Positions 9,559-17,433 of a stretch of DNA of 64,000 nt are shown here, in pieces. The notes beneath the pieces are model-generated. The model worked only from the letters and a program-made list of their open reading frames with translations. It was not told the origin of the DNA and ran no database searches. Origin of the DNA: Symsagittifera roscoffensis. Lineage: Eukaryota > Xenacoelomorpha > Acoela > Convolutidae. Position 1 is the first letter of the stretch, and each line of letters begins with the position of its first letter. The stretch spans positions 28,401,301 to 28,465,300 of the forward strand of contig NC_087066.1 in the NCBI RefSeq assembly GCF_963678635.1, read 5' to 3'. The translations under genes and the position numbers were made by a program.

Positions 9559-12057
9559 TTACATGTAGAGATATACTTTGATATCCGTGTTGTAAAAGAC
9601 GTCCGCTATCATCTGATAAACTGTTTCAAAACTGAGTCCGTCAAGTCCGCATCCGAGTTTTGGTAATGCAATTTCCTTTATTCCGTGACGATTTAGCTGC
9701 GCTCGTAGTTGACACAAGCTGACTGACAGGTGATAATACATTGGTTTTTCAAAATACAGATTTTTTGTGATCAAATTATAGATGAATTTCTTGTCGGTTG
9801 GTTCGAAATATGCGATCGAGGATCCTATTTGGGGGTTTTCGATAGACAAAAGCGATGATTTGATTTCAGGGTAGGCCGCTGCTATCTGTTTTGCTAATCC
9901 TTTACCCATCGCGAAATCGCTCGATACGCAATGTGCAATTGGGCCAGGGAAATGAAGTATATTTGCCTTACCTAGTGTGATATTCGTCGTTATTCCGATA
10001 GTGTTTAATGTTGATGGTCCTTGGCCATCCTCTGTTTCGTCGTTTCGATTTTCGTTGCGTCGGCCACCTAATAATGTCTGTTTTGCACGCTTCACACTGT
10101 TTTTGATTACGTTTCCTTTTTCTTCGCGGGTTAATCCTAAATTTTCATTGGCCATAGCGACTTGATCTTGAATTGATTTTTTTCGAGCCGCTGCATCACA
10201 TCGCGGTGTGAATGTGGTTGGTGCTCTTTCGTGTCCTCCGATCGTTCGCATTCCGTATCTACGTACTACTAACGGTGGTGGCGTGATTTCTCGTCGCTGA
10301 ACACGTTTATTAAATTGTACTCGTTGAGCGTGAATTCTGTCACGTGCTTCAAATGCGGCTTGTCGCTGCGGTCTCTGGTTTTGCGTTTGAACAGGGTCTG
10401 GTTCTTGGAATAGTAAATCTAAATTAAGTGTATCATCATCATCATTCCGTTCGTTTTGTACGTGAGTATTATGCACATCATCGTTGTTCTGCTGTTCTTC
10501 AGGGTCTGGAAATTGAATATCACCTTGTGGTTCTTCATTATCGTTTTGATCGTTTACTTCATCTGCTGGTTCTTCTTGTATCTCAGCAGGTGGTGGGGCC
10601 ACGATGGGTATCGGTGGCGCTATCATCGGCATTGGTGCAGGAATTGCTGGTGGTACGGGTGGTGCTACAGGGGCTGCTGCTCCTGGTGCTACTGCTAGTG
10701 GTACCGATAATTGGATTGTTGCTGGCTGCTGAGTTTGAGTGTTTATTTCGGAAGGTTGAATATCTTCTAAGAGCTGAGGTAATTGTCCGTCGAACAGTTC
10801 TGGTTCTCCTCGGTACTGTCCTAATGAAGGATCTGTCATAAATGTTGTTGGATCAATGCTTTCTAGGTCTTCTGGTTCTTGTTGAGGCACAACTGGCTTC
10901 AATCGAATCCGATGAACACATTGCGTATATAGCGTTCCTATTTTTCGGATGAGATAATTTGAGTTGGTCAGAACCTTTTCTACTCTATAGAGAGGTATCC
11001 ACACTTGTTTTGATTGTTTTCCGAAATCTGATTGTGTTGTTAATTTAGGATTGAGAAGAAAGCAGTATGAATGAAGCTGGAGCGGTTGGGCTAATGCTTT
11101 CTGATCGTAATATCCGCGATATCGTTGATATGAGTCAATGATATTCTGTTTAGTTTCTTTAAATTTCTCTAACATTGCGTCTTGCATTGAGGTTACAAAA
11201 TCTGATTCAGCAGTTATTGATTCGAGTGCTGTGGTTGAAAAACGAAGGTCAAGTGGTTTGGTTGGCTCTCGTCCATGAAAAATTGCGCTAGGGCTACATC
11301 CTATTGATGAATAGTACGATGTATTATGAATAAACGTTGCTAACGGGACGTACTTGTGCCAATCAGACCATTCTTCGTTTGTATTCAGCTTCAAGATTCG
11401 TTTGAGTGCTGCGTGAGATCGTTCAACGAGTCCGATCGTCTGTGGGTGTTTGAGTGTTGCATGACTGATTTGTATCTCCAATAGCGATGTAAGCTCATGC
11501 ATTAGTTTCGATGTAAATGCACTTCCTAGATCTGACAAGATTCGTTTCGGGACGTAGCTATGGGTAAAGAAAATTTTCGTCAGTTCCCTCGCAATTGTAT
11601 CCGCTGACACATTTGTCAGTGGTATTGCAAACAGGTATTTAGAAAAGACATCAATTCCCGTAAGGACAAATTTATAAACTGTGGATCGAAATGGTCCTAC
11701 GATGTCAATTTGCATCATGTCGCCTGGGAACGATTGTAATGATGAAACTGGTTGTAATGGAGGGGTTTGGTATCTGCTGGAGTTTTTCTTCAGTTGGAGA
11801 CAAGTCAGGCAATTCTTGATGATTTGCAGAAGAAACTCTGTGAATCCTGGAAAGTAGAATCTCTTCCTGAAATCCTCTATGGTTCTGCCCATTCCGAGAT
11901 GTCCTCCACTCGGTGAGTTATGTAGACGGTACACGACTTCCTGCCACAGATGTTTGGGTAGGCAGTATTGATGGTATTTTACTTTGCCTGTGTCATCGAA
12001 GAATTTTCGGTAAAGAATTTGGTCTTTCAGTTCAAGTCGATTAAACTGCTTTGCGTA
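9559..12057 (-). CDS. pol part 2: integrase with C-terminal TARG1/OARD1-like macro domain
   Basis: The frame is open from the A7 run near 12057 to the stop at 9559. Counting from the GTG codon at 11934: HHCC zinc motif H5, H12, C42, C45; catalytic triad D77, D135 and E171 with exactly 35 residues between the last two; a GPY-like module (about 310-360); a Pro/Ala- and then Asp/Gln/Asn-rich linker (about 390-560); a basic stretch; then a macro domain (about 647-791). The macro domain has HCVSSDFAMGKGLA, YNLITK and LPKLGCGLDGLSFE, which correspond closely to human OARD1/TARG1, an ADP-ribose glycohydrolase. The catalytic Lys (LITK) and Asp (GCGLD) of that enzyme, as I recall them, are both present. 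Upstream it continues pol, but in another frame. Confidence 0.92.
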   Translation of the reverse strand, partial: YAKQFNRLELKDQILYRKFFDDTGKVKYHQYCLPKHLWQEVVYRLHNSPSGGHLGMGRTIEDFRKRFYFPGFTEFLLQIIKNCLTCLQLKKNSSRYQTPPLQPVSSLQSFPGDMMQIDIVGPFRSTVYKFVLTGIDVFSKYLFAIPLTNVSADTIARELTKIFFTHSYVPKRILSDLGSAFTSKLMHELTSLLEIQISHATLKHPQTIGLVERSHAALKRILKLNTNEEWSDWHKYVPLATFIHNTSYYSSIGCSPSAIFHGREPTKPLDLRFSTTALESITAESDFVTSMQDAMLEKFKETKQNIIDSYQRYRGYYDQKALAQPLQLHSYCFLLNPKLTTQSDFGKQSKQVWIPLYRVEKVLTNSNYLIRKIGTLYTQCVHRIRLKPVVPQQEPEDLESIDPTTFMTDPSLGQYRGEPELFDGQLPQLLEDIQPSEINTQTQQPATIQLSVPLAVAPGAAAPVAPPVPPAIPAPMPMIAPPIPIVAPPPAEIQEEPADEVNDQNDNEEPQGDIQFPDPEEQQNNDDVHNTHVQNERNDDDDTLNLDLLFQEPDPVQTQNQRPQRQAAFEARDRIHAQRVQFNKRVQRREITPPPLVVRRYGMRTIGGHERAPTTFTPRCDAAARKKSIQDQVAMANENLGLTREEKGNVIKNSVKRAKQTLLGGRRNENRNDETEDGQGPSTLNTIGITTNITLGKANILHFPGPIAHCVSSDFAMGKGLAKQIAAAYPEIKSSLLSIENPQIGSSIAYFEPTDKKFIYNLITKNLYFEKPMYYHLSVSLCQLRAQLNRHGIKEIALPKLGCGLDGLSFETVYQMIADVFYNTDIKVYLYM

Positions 12058-15000
12058 TTTTTTTCCGTTTGCTGTTCTCGTATTTCAAATCTGGGATTTC
12101 GTTAAGAAGTATCCACTTTATGACTTCCTCAATGTCGGGATCCTTGCTTTGTTCCTCCTTCAAATTCAGTGGTTCATTTCTGTTTTGTATATCCGAAAAA
12201 ACATCTGCTGGATCGGGGTATTCGATTGCTGATATTGCTGGTTTCATTAGTCGTACAAGCGTTTGTGCTTCTAGTTCATCCGAGTTTTGTGTTATGGCTT
12301 GTTTTTGCAAGTATGCTTCGAGAAGGCCCACAGATTCCAGTTGTTGACGCAATTCGTTTGTCATCTGCATCTGTTCAGGGAATGCTTCCTGTATTTCCTC
12401 TACAGAGTTGAGTGATGCATCTGGTACTTTTGCCGTTGAATCTATGTGTATTTCTCGTACTGGTATTTTGTCTGTTAGTCGCAAAGATAGAGATGCATTC
12501 GGATCTGTCTGCATGCGCGACAAAAAATCTGCTGCATGATTTGCTTTTCCTGGTATGTGCGCTATGACAATGTTAAATGCTAAGACTCTGTCTAAGAAAT
12601 TCCAAACGGATGGTGGTATTGACTTTGATTGAAAAAATTGTGTTAAGCTTCGATTATCTGTTAGAACGATTACAGGTTTTGTTGCACCCCAGATGAAGTG
12701 TGCAAAGTGGTCTAATGCGAAGTAGAGTGCTAAGAATTCCTTGTAGTAGATCGAAAATTTTAGTTGTGGTTCATTGAAAAGTCTTGATCCAAATGATACT
12801 GGTGCATAGGTTTTCGTTTTGCCTTTGTTTTCAGTGCTTATGTAGTCCTCTACCATGAGAACAAATCCAGTTCCGTGATAACTTGCATCACAAAGGATCA
12901 CATATTGCAAATCAGGCTTTGGTAATCTTAGTGTTATCGTCGTTGCTTGCAAAAGATCGTGTTTAAGTACTTCAAGACCTTTGTGGTGTTCTGGTAGAAT
13001 TCTAAAATCAGCATCCTTTTTCAAAAGTCTGTAAAAGGGTAGTAATTTTTCTCCGAGGCTTGGCATATAGTTCCTAAAGAACTGTACAAATCCGATAAGT
13101 CTCTTGACTTGTTTCACAGTTTGCGGCATTCGTAAATTACGTAGGAATTTTTGTATTTTTACTTCTTCGGGGGAAACTCCCGCTGGTGTTACTATGTTGC
13201 CTAAGAATTTCATCTTTTCTGTGCCTATTTCGCATTTACTTGGTGATAATTTCAGTCCTGATTTTTGGATACAATCAAAGATTTTAGACAAGGTTGGTAT
13301 TAGTTCATCAAAAGTGTGCACTGCACTTCCTATATCATCCATGAACTGAGTACACATATCCCCTGCTAAGCATGGATCTAGGTAATGACGGATGAAAGAA
13401 CTAAATCCGGTTACTGATTTGTTCAGACCTTGAGCTAGACATTTATAGGCATAGGTGCGTGATGAAAAGTTAAATGCCAATAGTTGAACTGAGATGTCAT
13501 CTGCCATTTGCATACAATGGTATGCTTGCGAGCAATCAAGCTTTGTAAACAGTTTCTTTCCGGCAAAATGATTTGAAGCATCTGTCATGTTTGAAATTGG
13601 GAAGTTGGCATTTAGATAGTCATTTTTGAGCGAATGGTTTATTCTTCTTAAGTCAATAAGCATTCTGAGTTTGCCTGATGGTTTTCGATGAGCAAACAGT
13701 GGACTACTGTACTTTGATTGTGATAACGTTGTTATTAAGCCAAAGTAGTGCATTAATGCTAGTTCAACCGTTAATTCCTTTCGTAGGTGGATTGGCGTTG
13801 GTGGACCTTGTGTATACAGGGGTCGTTGATGTTCCGGTGTGAGTTTAATTTGAAGTTCGGAATTATACCCGACATCAAATCGATGTTTGGCAAATACGTC
13901 TGAATATTTAACTAGTAAATTTTCTACTTCTGACCTTTGGGCGTTCGTGAGGATGGAATTTTCCCAATTGAACTGGCTTAGGAATGTCAATCTATCATGG
14001 TCATTCAATTTCGGTTCACAAAGTTCAAGTTTTTTTAAGTTGAGGATCTGATCGTAGATTTCTCTTTGAATCGGTGTAAGAAAATTAGGGTTTTCGCACG
14101 TTTCCGGTGTCGGGAACCAAAATTTTTCATACTCTGGCTCAGGTTTGCTAATTTTCATGTTATCTGATTCATTCACTTGAATAAGTTGATTGATTTCATG
14201 CTCTAAATCCTCTGGATTATTCATTTTTGCGAGTGCTAATGTCTGTGAATCAATTGGGATGATGTTACGAGTGTCTGTTGATCTTAAAATCGTAAAATTT
14301 GCTATTTTACTTCTGTTTGGTAGGGTTATTACGTGATCTGTAACGTTGAGTGCTGCAATATATAGTTTGCTGTCTGCTGTTGTTTCACTAATTGATGACA
14401 TAAGTGCAATATTGGAGTCATCTTCAAATTCAGGGATTGGTAAAACTGTTCCAATAGTGTTTTTGATATTTGTTTCTGTGAAACATTCTAACAGTACTGT
14501 TTTCTTCGGTTGAATAACGTATTTCTGTGACAGAAGTAGGGCAAATCGTAGCGTAGGTTTCTTGTGTCGTTTTGAGGTAGGTGACTTGATTTCGTTGACT
14601 TGGATTGTCAATTCTGGAAATTTAAGAAGGTCATATTTTGGACAAATTTCTATGTTGTGCTTTTTATAAAATCCGTTTCCAAGTATCATAGAATTTGCTT
14701 TTGGGAGCACTAAAAAATTTTCTGTAAAGGTTTGCGCTGCGATTCGGAAACATATTATAGCTTCTGTATCTATTGGTACTAGTTGTCCAGCTGCCATTCG
14801 TACTCGTTTCAACTTTGGTTCTTGGGTCTGGATTACTTTATATAATGTTTTGTCTTCTTTGAGTTCATTTAAGGTTTTTCTGGTAATGACGTTTGCACAG
14901 GCACCAGTGTCTACAAGTGCGCGCCTGAATGTTTGAGGTGCAAACTGAAGTTTGACGTAAGTTAAAATTTTATCAATTTCCGGGACGACTGCGTAAAGAT

Positions 15001-15190
15001 CAAGAATTTCTTCTGAATCAATTTTTTCATTGGGGTCGATTTTCCGCTTCGTTTGATCAGGGTGTGGTTTTTTGGGTCGCTTTTTGTGAGACTTAGAGTT
15101 TCTTTTCCGTTTAGGAGTTTTGGCTGATTTTTCGTTGATGATTTTCGTTTCTTTACTTGACTCTTGACTCGGTGGCTTTAGAAGTTTTTT
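12041..15190 (-). CDS. pol: pol part 1: aspartic protease, reverse transcriptase, RNase H
   Basis: This frame is entered from gag by -1 frameshifting at 15184-15190 and is open up to 15250. Counted from the ATG codon at 15250: protease ALVDTGA (111-117); RT about 490-695 with LDCSQAY (D572) and FMDDI (636-640) in place of the common YVDDI; RNase H about 780-912 with D788, E838, D865 and D908; then a long acidic spacer. It ends at a TAA just past an A7 run. The protein sequence continues naturally into the integrase frame if one A is skipped. The domain order PR-RT-RH-IN is that of Ty3/gypsy and retroviruses. Confidence 0.93.
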   Translation of the reverse strand, partial: KKLLKPPSQESSKETKIINEKSAKTPKRKRNSKSHKKRPKKPHPDQTKRKIDPNEKIDSEEILDLYAVVPEIDKILTYVKLQFAPQTFRRALVDTGACANVITRKTLNELKEDKTLYKVIQTQEPKLKRVRMAAGQLVPIDTEAIICFRIAAQTFTENFLVLPKANSMILGNGFYKKHNIEICPKYDLLKFPELTIQVNEIKSPTSKRHKKPTLRFALLLSQKYVIQPKKTVLLECFTETNIKNTIGTVLPIPEFEDDSNIALMSSISETTADSKLYIAALNVTDHVITLPNRSKIANFTILRSTDTRNIIPIDSQTLALAKMNNPEDLEHEINQLIQVNESDNMKISKPEPEYEKFWFPTPETCENPNFLTPIQREIYDQILNLKKLELCEPKLNDHDRLTFLSQFNWENSILTNAQRSEVENLLVKYSDVFAKHRFDVGYNSELQIKLTPEHQRPLYTQGPPTPIHLRKELTVELALMHYFGLITTLSQSKYSSPLFAHRKPSGKLRMLIDLRRINHSLKNDYLNANFPISNMTDASNHFAGKKLFTKLDCSQAYHCMQMADDISVQLLAFNFSSRTYAYKCLAQGLNKSVTGFSSFIRHYLDPCLAGDMCTQFMDDIGSAVHTFDELIPTLSKIFDCIQKSGLKLSPSKCEIGTEKMKFLGNIVTPAGVSPEEVKIQKFLRNLRMPQTVKQVKRLIGFVQFFRNYMPSLGEKLLPFYRLLKKDADFRILPEHHKGLEVLKHDLLQATTITLRLPKPDLQYVILCDASYHGTGFVLMVEDYISTENKGKTKTYAPVSFGSRLFNEPQLKFSIYYKEFLALYFALDHFAHFIWGATKPVIVLTDNRSLTQFFQSKSIPPSVWNFLDRVLAFNIVIAHIPGKANHAADFLSRMQTDPNASLSLRLTDKIPVREIHIDSTAKVPDASLNSVEEIQEAFPEQMQMTNELRQQLESVGLLEAYLQKQAITQNSDELEAQTLVRLMKPAISAIEYPDPADVFSDIQNRNEPLNLKEEQSKDPDIEEVIKWILLNEIPDLKYENSKRKKIRKAV
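12058..12064 (-). other. A7 homopolymer at the pol/integrase frame change
   Basis: On the minus strand the codons CGG AAA AAA ATA lead to a stop nine codons after the first AAA. Skipping one A (+1, or -2) enters the integrase frame at TAC GCA AAG CAG, which is then open through the whole integrase. Upstream and downstream peptides both look like normal pol sequence. This is a programmed shift, a one-base mutation, or a homopolymer sequencing error. Confidence 0.8.
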
Positions 15191-16536
15191 GGCTGCTGTT
15201 GGAATGGGAAAGATTGTCCCTTTCCTTGAGGTTTTTGTCGAAAGTGACATTGACTGGCTGTATGGTTAGGGTATCCGCAGTTCTCACAGAATACTGCAGT
15301 TGCTTGGATGACTGGCATGTATGGCATGGCTGGGTTTTGTATATCAACATTTTGTGCTTGTTGTTGGACTGACTGTTGTTGATAGTTATTTGGTTGCGGA
15401 AATTGGTAGTTCTGATTTGGGAAGAATGGTTGGAACTGTTGCTGTTGGTTTCCTCGGAAATTATTGTAAGGGTTTCGGTAACGTCCACCTCTTCCTCGAT
15501 ATCCAGATCTGAAATTGCTCTGGTGAGGGTATTGTCCTCTATAATTTTGATTCCCCTGGTTTGACTGGTTTCCTGGGAAGAATTCGGTTGAATGGTCAGG
15601 GTAGGGTTGGTAAGATTGTCTCTGCTGATAACCTCTGCCTCCTCCGCGAAATCCTCGTTGGAAACCACGGTTATAGTCATTTCGCGGTCGATTCTGCTGA
15701 TGCTGCTGCTGTTGTTGTTGTTGTTGTTTGGATGATTGTTGCGCTGAAGTCGATGCTTCTTGACGATTTCTATCGCTCATTTGCGTTCGAATTTCGTTGA
15801 ATTGTTTTTCCATAGCTTCTTGTGTCGCGCTAAGTTTAGACAAGGCGTTTATCAGATTATCGGATACTGTTGCGCTAATTTCATTGAATCCATCCTCTGG
15901 ATAATCTTCTTTTCGGCAAACTTCGCGTATGGTCATTTGTCTCCTTGTATATGTACACAATTCTTGTACTGTTTCTCCCGCAGGACGATCCATTAGTTTG
16001 CCTCGAAGCCAATTGGGCATGGCTTTTATAAAAAGTCTGCGAACCTGTTCATCCCGATTTTCTCTGACTGCGTCTAATCTTTCGTCGCGTTGGGCAGTTT
16101 CTCGAGCATGTCGTGCTGCTTCGAGAGCTGCATCCGCTGCTCCTGCATCAATTGGGTTAGGAATTGCAATTTCAGGCGTTGGGTATGCTTTCTCCGCTTT
16201 TTTCTGTAACGTCACCAAGAAATTCTCCGGCGTATCCTTCTTTAAATCAAATTTAGTTTGTTCAAGCTTCAAGACATGAACTTCTTGAAGTTGAGGATTA
16301 CTGAAATGGTCTCGCAATGCTGTCAGACTATTCGCTACGTTTTCTCTGGTTGCGGCTGGTAACGTTTGGTAAAACCGAAGTGCGTGATCTCGCAAATGGA
16401 GTTGAAGAAAGTTCGCTTGCTGGAGTGGTGCGACACCTGCAACTCCGATGAATCCGTTGAAGAGTTGTTCGAATTGGGCGAAATCTTCGGCATCCGTACC
16501 GCCGTATGGTGTGACTGAGATTTGAGCGTGCGCCAT
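15178..16536 (-). CDS. gag: gag polyprotein with CCHC zinc knuckle
   Basis: The 452-aa structural protein starts at MAHAQISVTPYGG. Residues about 1-200 form a helical capsid-type region (FAQFEQLFNGFIGVAG, LHLRDHALRFYQTLP, LRDHFSNPQLQEVHV), as in many Ty3/gypsy Gag proteins, and contain an Ala/Arg-rich insertion (DAGAADAALEAARHARE). A Gln/Arg/Gly/Asn-rich nucleocapsid follows, with poly-Gln and RGG-like repeats. It ends in one zinc knuckle, C-x2-C-x4-H-x4-C (about 417-430). The stop at 15178 lies two codons past the slippery heptamer. The ORF is intact. Confidence 0.95.
   Translation of the reverse strand: MAHAQISVTPYGGTDAEDFAQFEQLFNGFIGVAGVAPLQQANFLQLHLRDHALRFYQTLPAATRENVANSLTALRDHFSNPQLQEVHVLKLEQTKFDLKKDTPENFLVTLQKKAEKAYPTPEIAIPNPIDAGAADAALEAARHARETAQRDERLDAVRENRDEQVRRLFIKAMPNWLRGKLMDRPAGETVQELCTYTRRQMTIREVCRKEDYPEDGFNEISATVSDNLINALSKLSATQEAMEKQFNEIRTQMSDRNRQEASTSAQQSSKQQQQQQQQHQQNRPRNDYNRGFQRGFRGGGRGYQQRQSYQPYPDHSTEFFPGNQSNQGNQNYRGQYPHQSNFRSGYRGRGGRYRNPYNNFRGNQQQQFQPFFPNQNYQFPQPNNYQQQSVQQQAQNVDIQNPAMPYMPVIQATAVFCENCGYPNHTASQCHFRQKPQGKGQSFPFQQQPKNF
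15184..15190 (-). promoter_or_regulatory. -1 ribosomal frameshift heptamer A AAA AAC
   Basis: In the gag frame the codons are CCA AAA AAC TTC TAA. The heptamer A AAA AAC fits the X XXY YYZ rule exactly in phase, two codons before the gag stop. Slipping back by one continues as CTT CTA AAG into pol. Gag and pol frames differ by -1 and overlap here. A downstream pseudoknot was not worked out. Confidence 0.88.
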
Positions 16537-17081
16537 TTACAATTTTGATGATTTTCAGTCTGATTTATGCAATTAGTGAAACTTATTAGCACAAATTAGG
16601 ATAGGTTTTCCGCAAAAGGTAATAAGTTACGAGCTATTTCGTTTAAGTACTCAATATGGTTATTGGCAAATGTTCAATAATCTTTAGGTGGGTTTAGGTA
16701 GTGGTACGATACTATTTTGACTTTAAGCATTAATTTATTGCATTTACGCTTCTCCAATTTTTGATGAATTCATAAATTTAATGATTGATTTCAAACTGGG
16801 TTGATTGAGCGCACACCAATTTTAAAACTTCCACCAATATATAGCACAAGAGTCTTAATGGTTTGACCTACAAGTTTGTAGAGACGAAAGTTCTCGAGTT
16901 TTTCCCCTGATACATCACTTGGATGAAGTTTCCTCAACTAGAAAATCCACAAAAACTGTAGGATGTAGTATAAGTTTTCACTTCTTTGGCTCGACACAGT
17001 TGCTGCGCTTGATCTATTGTTTTAGCACCCTTGCGATGTCGTCTGGATGTTCAGCTGGAGTGGGTGGAGATTGTCACTGTC
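16537..17081 (-). other. 5' untranslated leader between PBS and gag
   Basis: About 545 bp without a convincing ORF. It presumably holds the packaging signal and the splice donor for env. No specific structure was recognised. Confidence 0.5.
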
Positions 17082-17099
17082 GTTCACGAACTATCACCA
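17082..17099 (-). other. tRNA primer-binding site
   Basis: On the minus strand the 18 bases immediately inside the 5' LTR read TGGTGATAGTTCGTGAAC. They start with TGG, the complement of the CCA tail of a tRNA. This fixes both the LTR boundary and the element's orientation. Which tRNA it pairs with was not determined. Confidence 0.85.
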
Positions 17100-17428
17100 T
17101 ATGACATACTGCTTGTTGGTCTCTATTTGCATGTTCTTTCTAGATGTTATTGTTGCAGTATCTTATCACGAACGCTTGGGCCCCGACAGCATGAATCTCT
17201 CCCTAATCTTCAGCTCACTAACAATTTAGCTTTTGGTTAGTTTTATTCAATTTCTCTTTCTGACTGTTTATTAGACTAACTATCGCATGCTTCTCAATTC
17301 TGAACACACTATTTACATTGTGTCAATAATAAGTTATTCAACTGCATGCTTGAGATTTTAACATTATACATTTTCTAATATGGCAATAATTTCATGGCTA
17401 TCAATGACATCACTTTAGAGGTGTCACA
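17100..17428 (-). repeat. 5' LTR (element orientation)
   Basis: This is 329 bp, matching 1638-1966 except for one base that I noticed (CACGAACG versus CACGGACG). The element promoter for the minus-strand transcript should lie here. No TATA box was assigned with confidence. Confidence 0.95.
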
Positions 17429-17433
17429 CTTCT

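Larger units (their letters stand above)
1638..17428 (-). mobile_element. 15.8-kb env-bearing Ty3/gypsy LTR retroelement with antisense cargo genes
   Basis: Direct 329-bp LTRs (1638-1966 and 17100-17428) flank the element. They differ at one position that I could see (near base 1709), so the insertion looks recent. The five bases outside it, CTTCT at 1633-1637 and 17429-17433, form a target-site duplication, and joining them restores the satellite unit. A primer-binding site starting TGG lies just inside the right LTR, so the element reads on the minus strand. In that order it has gag, PR-RT-RNase H, integrase with a C-terminal macro domain, then a small ORF and env. Between the macro domain and env lies a plus-strand gene block at 5686-8546. 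RNase H placed upstream of integrase and a DD35E integrase give the Ty3/gypsy class. A nested second element carrying the plus-strand genes is not excluded, but I saw no terminal repeats for one. Confidence 0.95.

Noticed and set aside
10428-10841. 137-aa plus-strand frame opposite the integrase linker
   Set aside because: Val/Leu/Trp-rich antisense of the Pro/Ala-rich and Asp/Gln-rich linker; no start context or domain.
15153-15680. 175-aa minus-strand frame overlapping the 3' end of gag
   Set aside because: It is a shadow of the low-complexity Gln/Asn/Arg-rich gag nucleocapsid; the slippery heptamer explains gag-pol without it.
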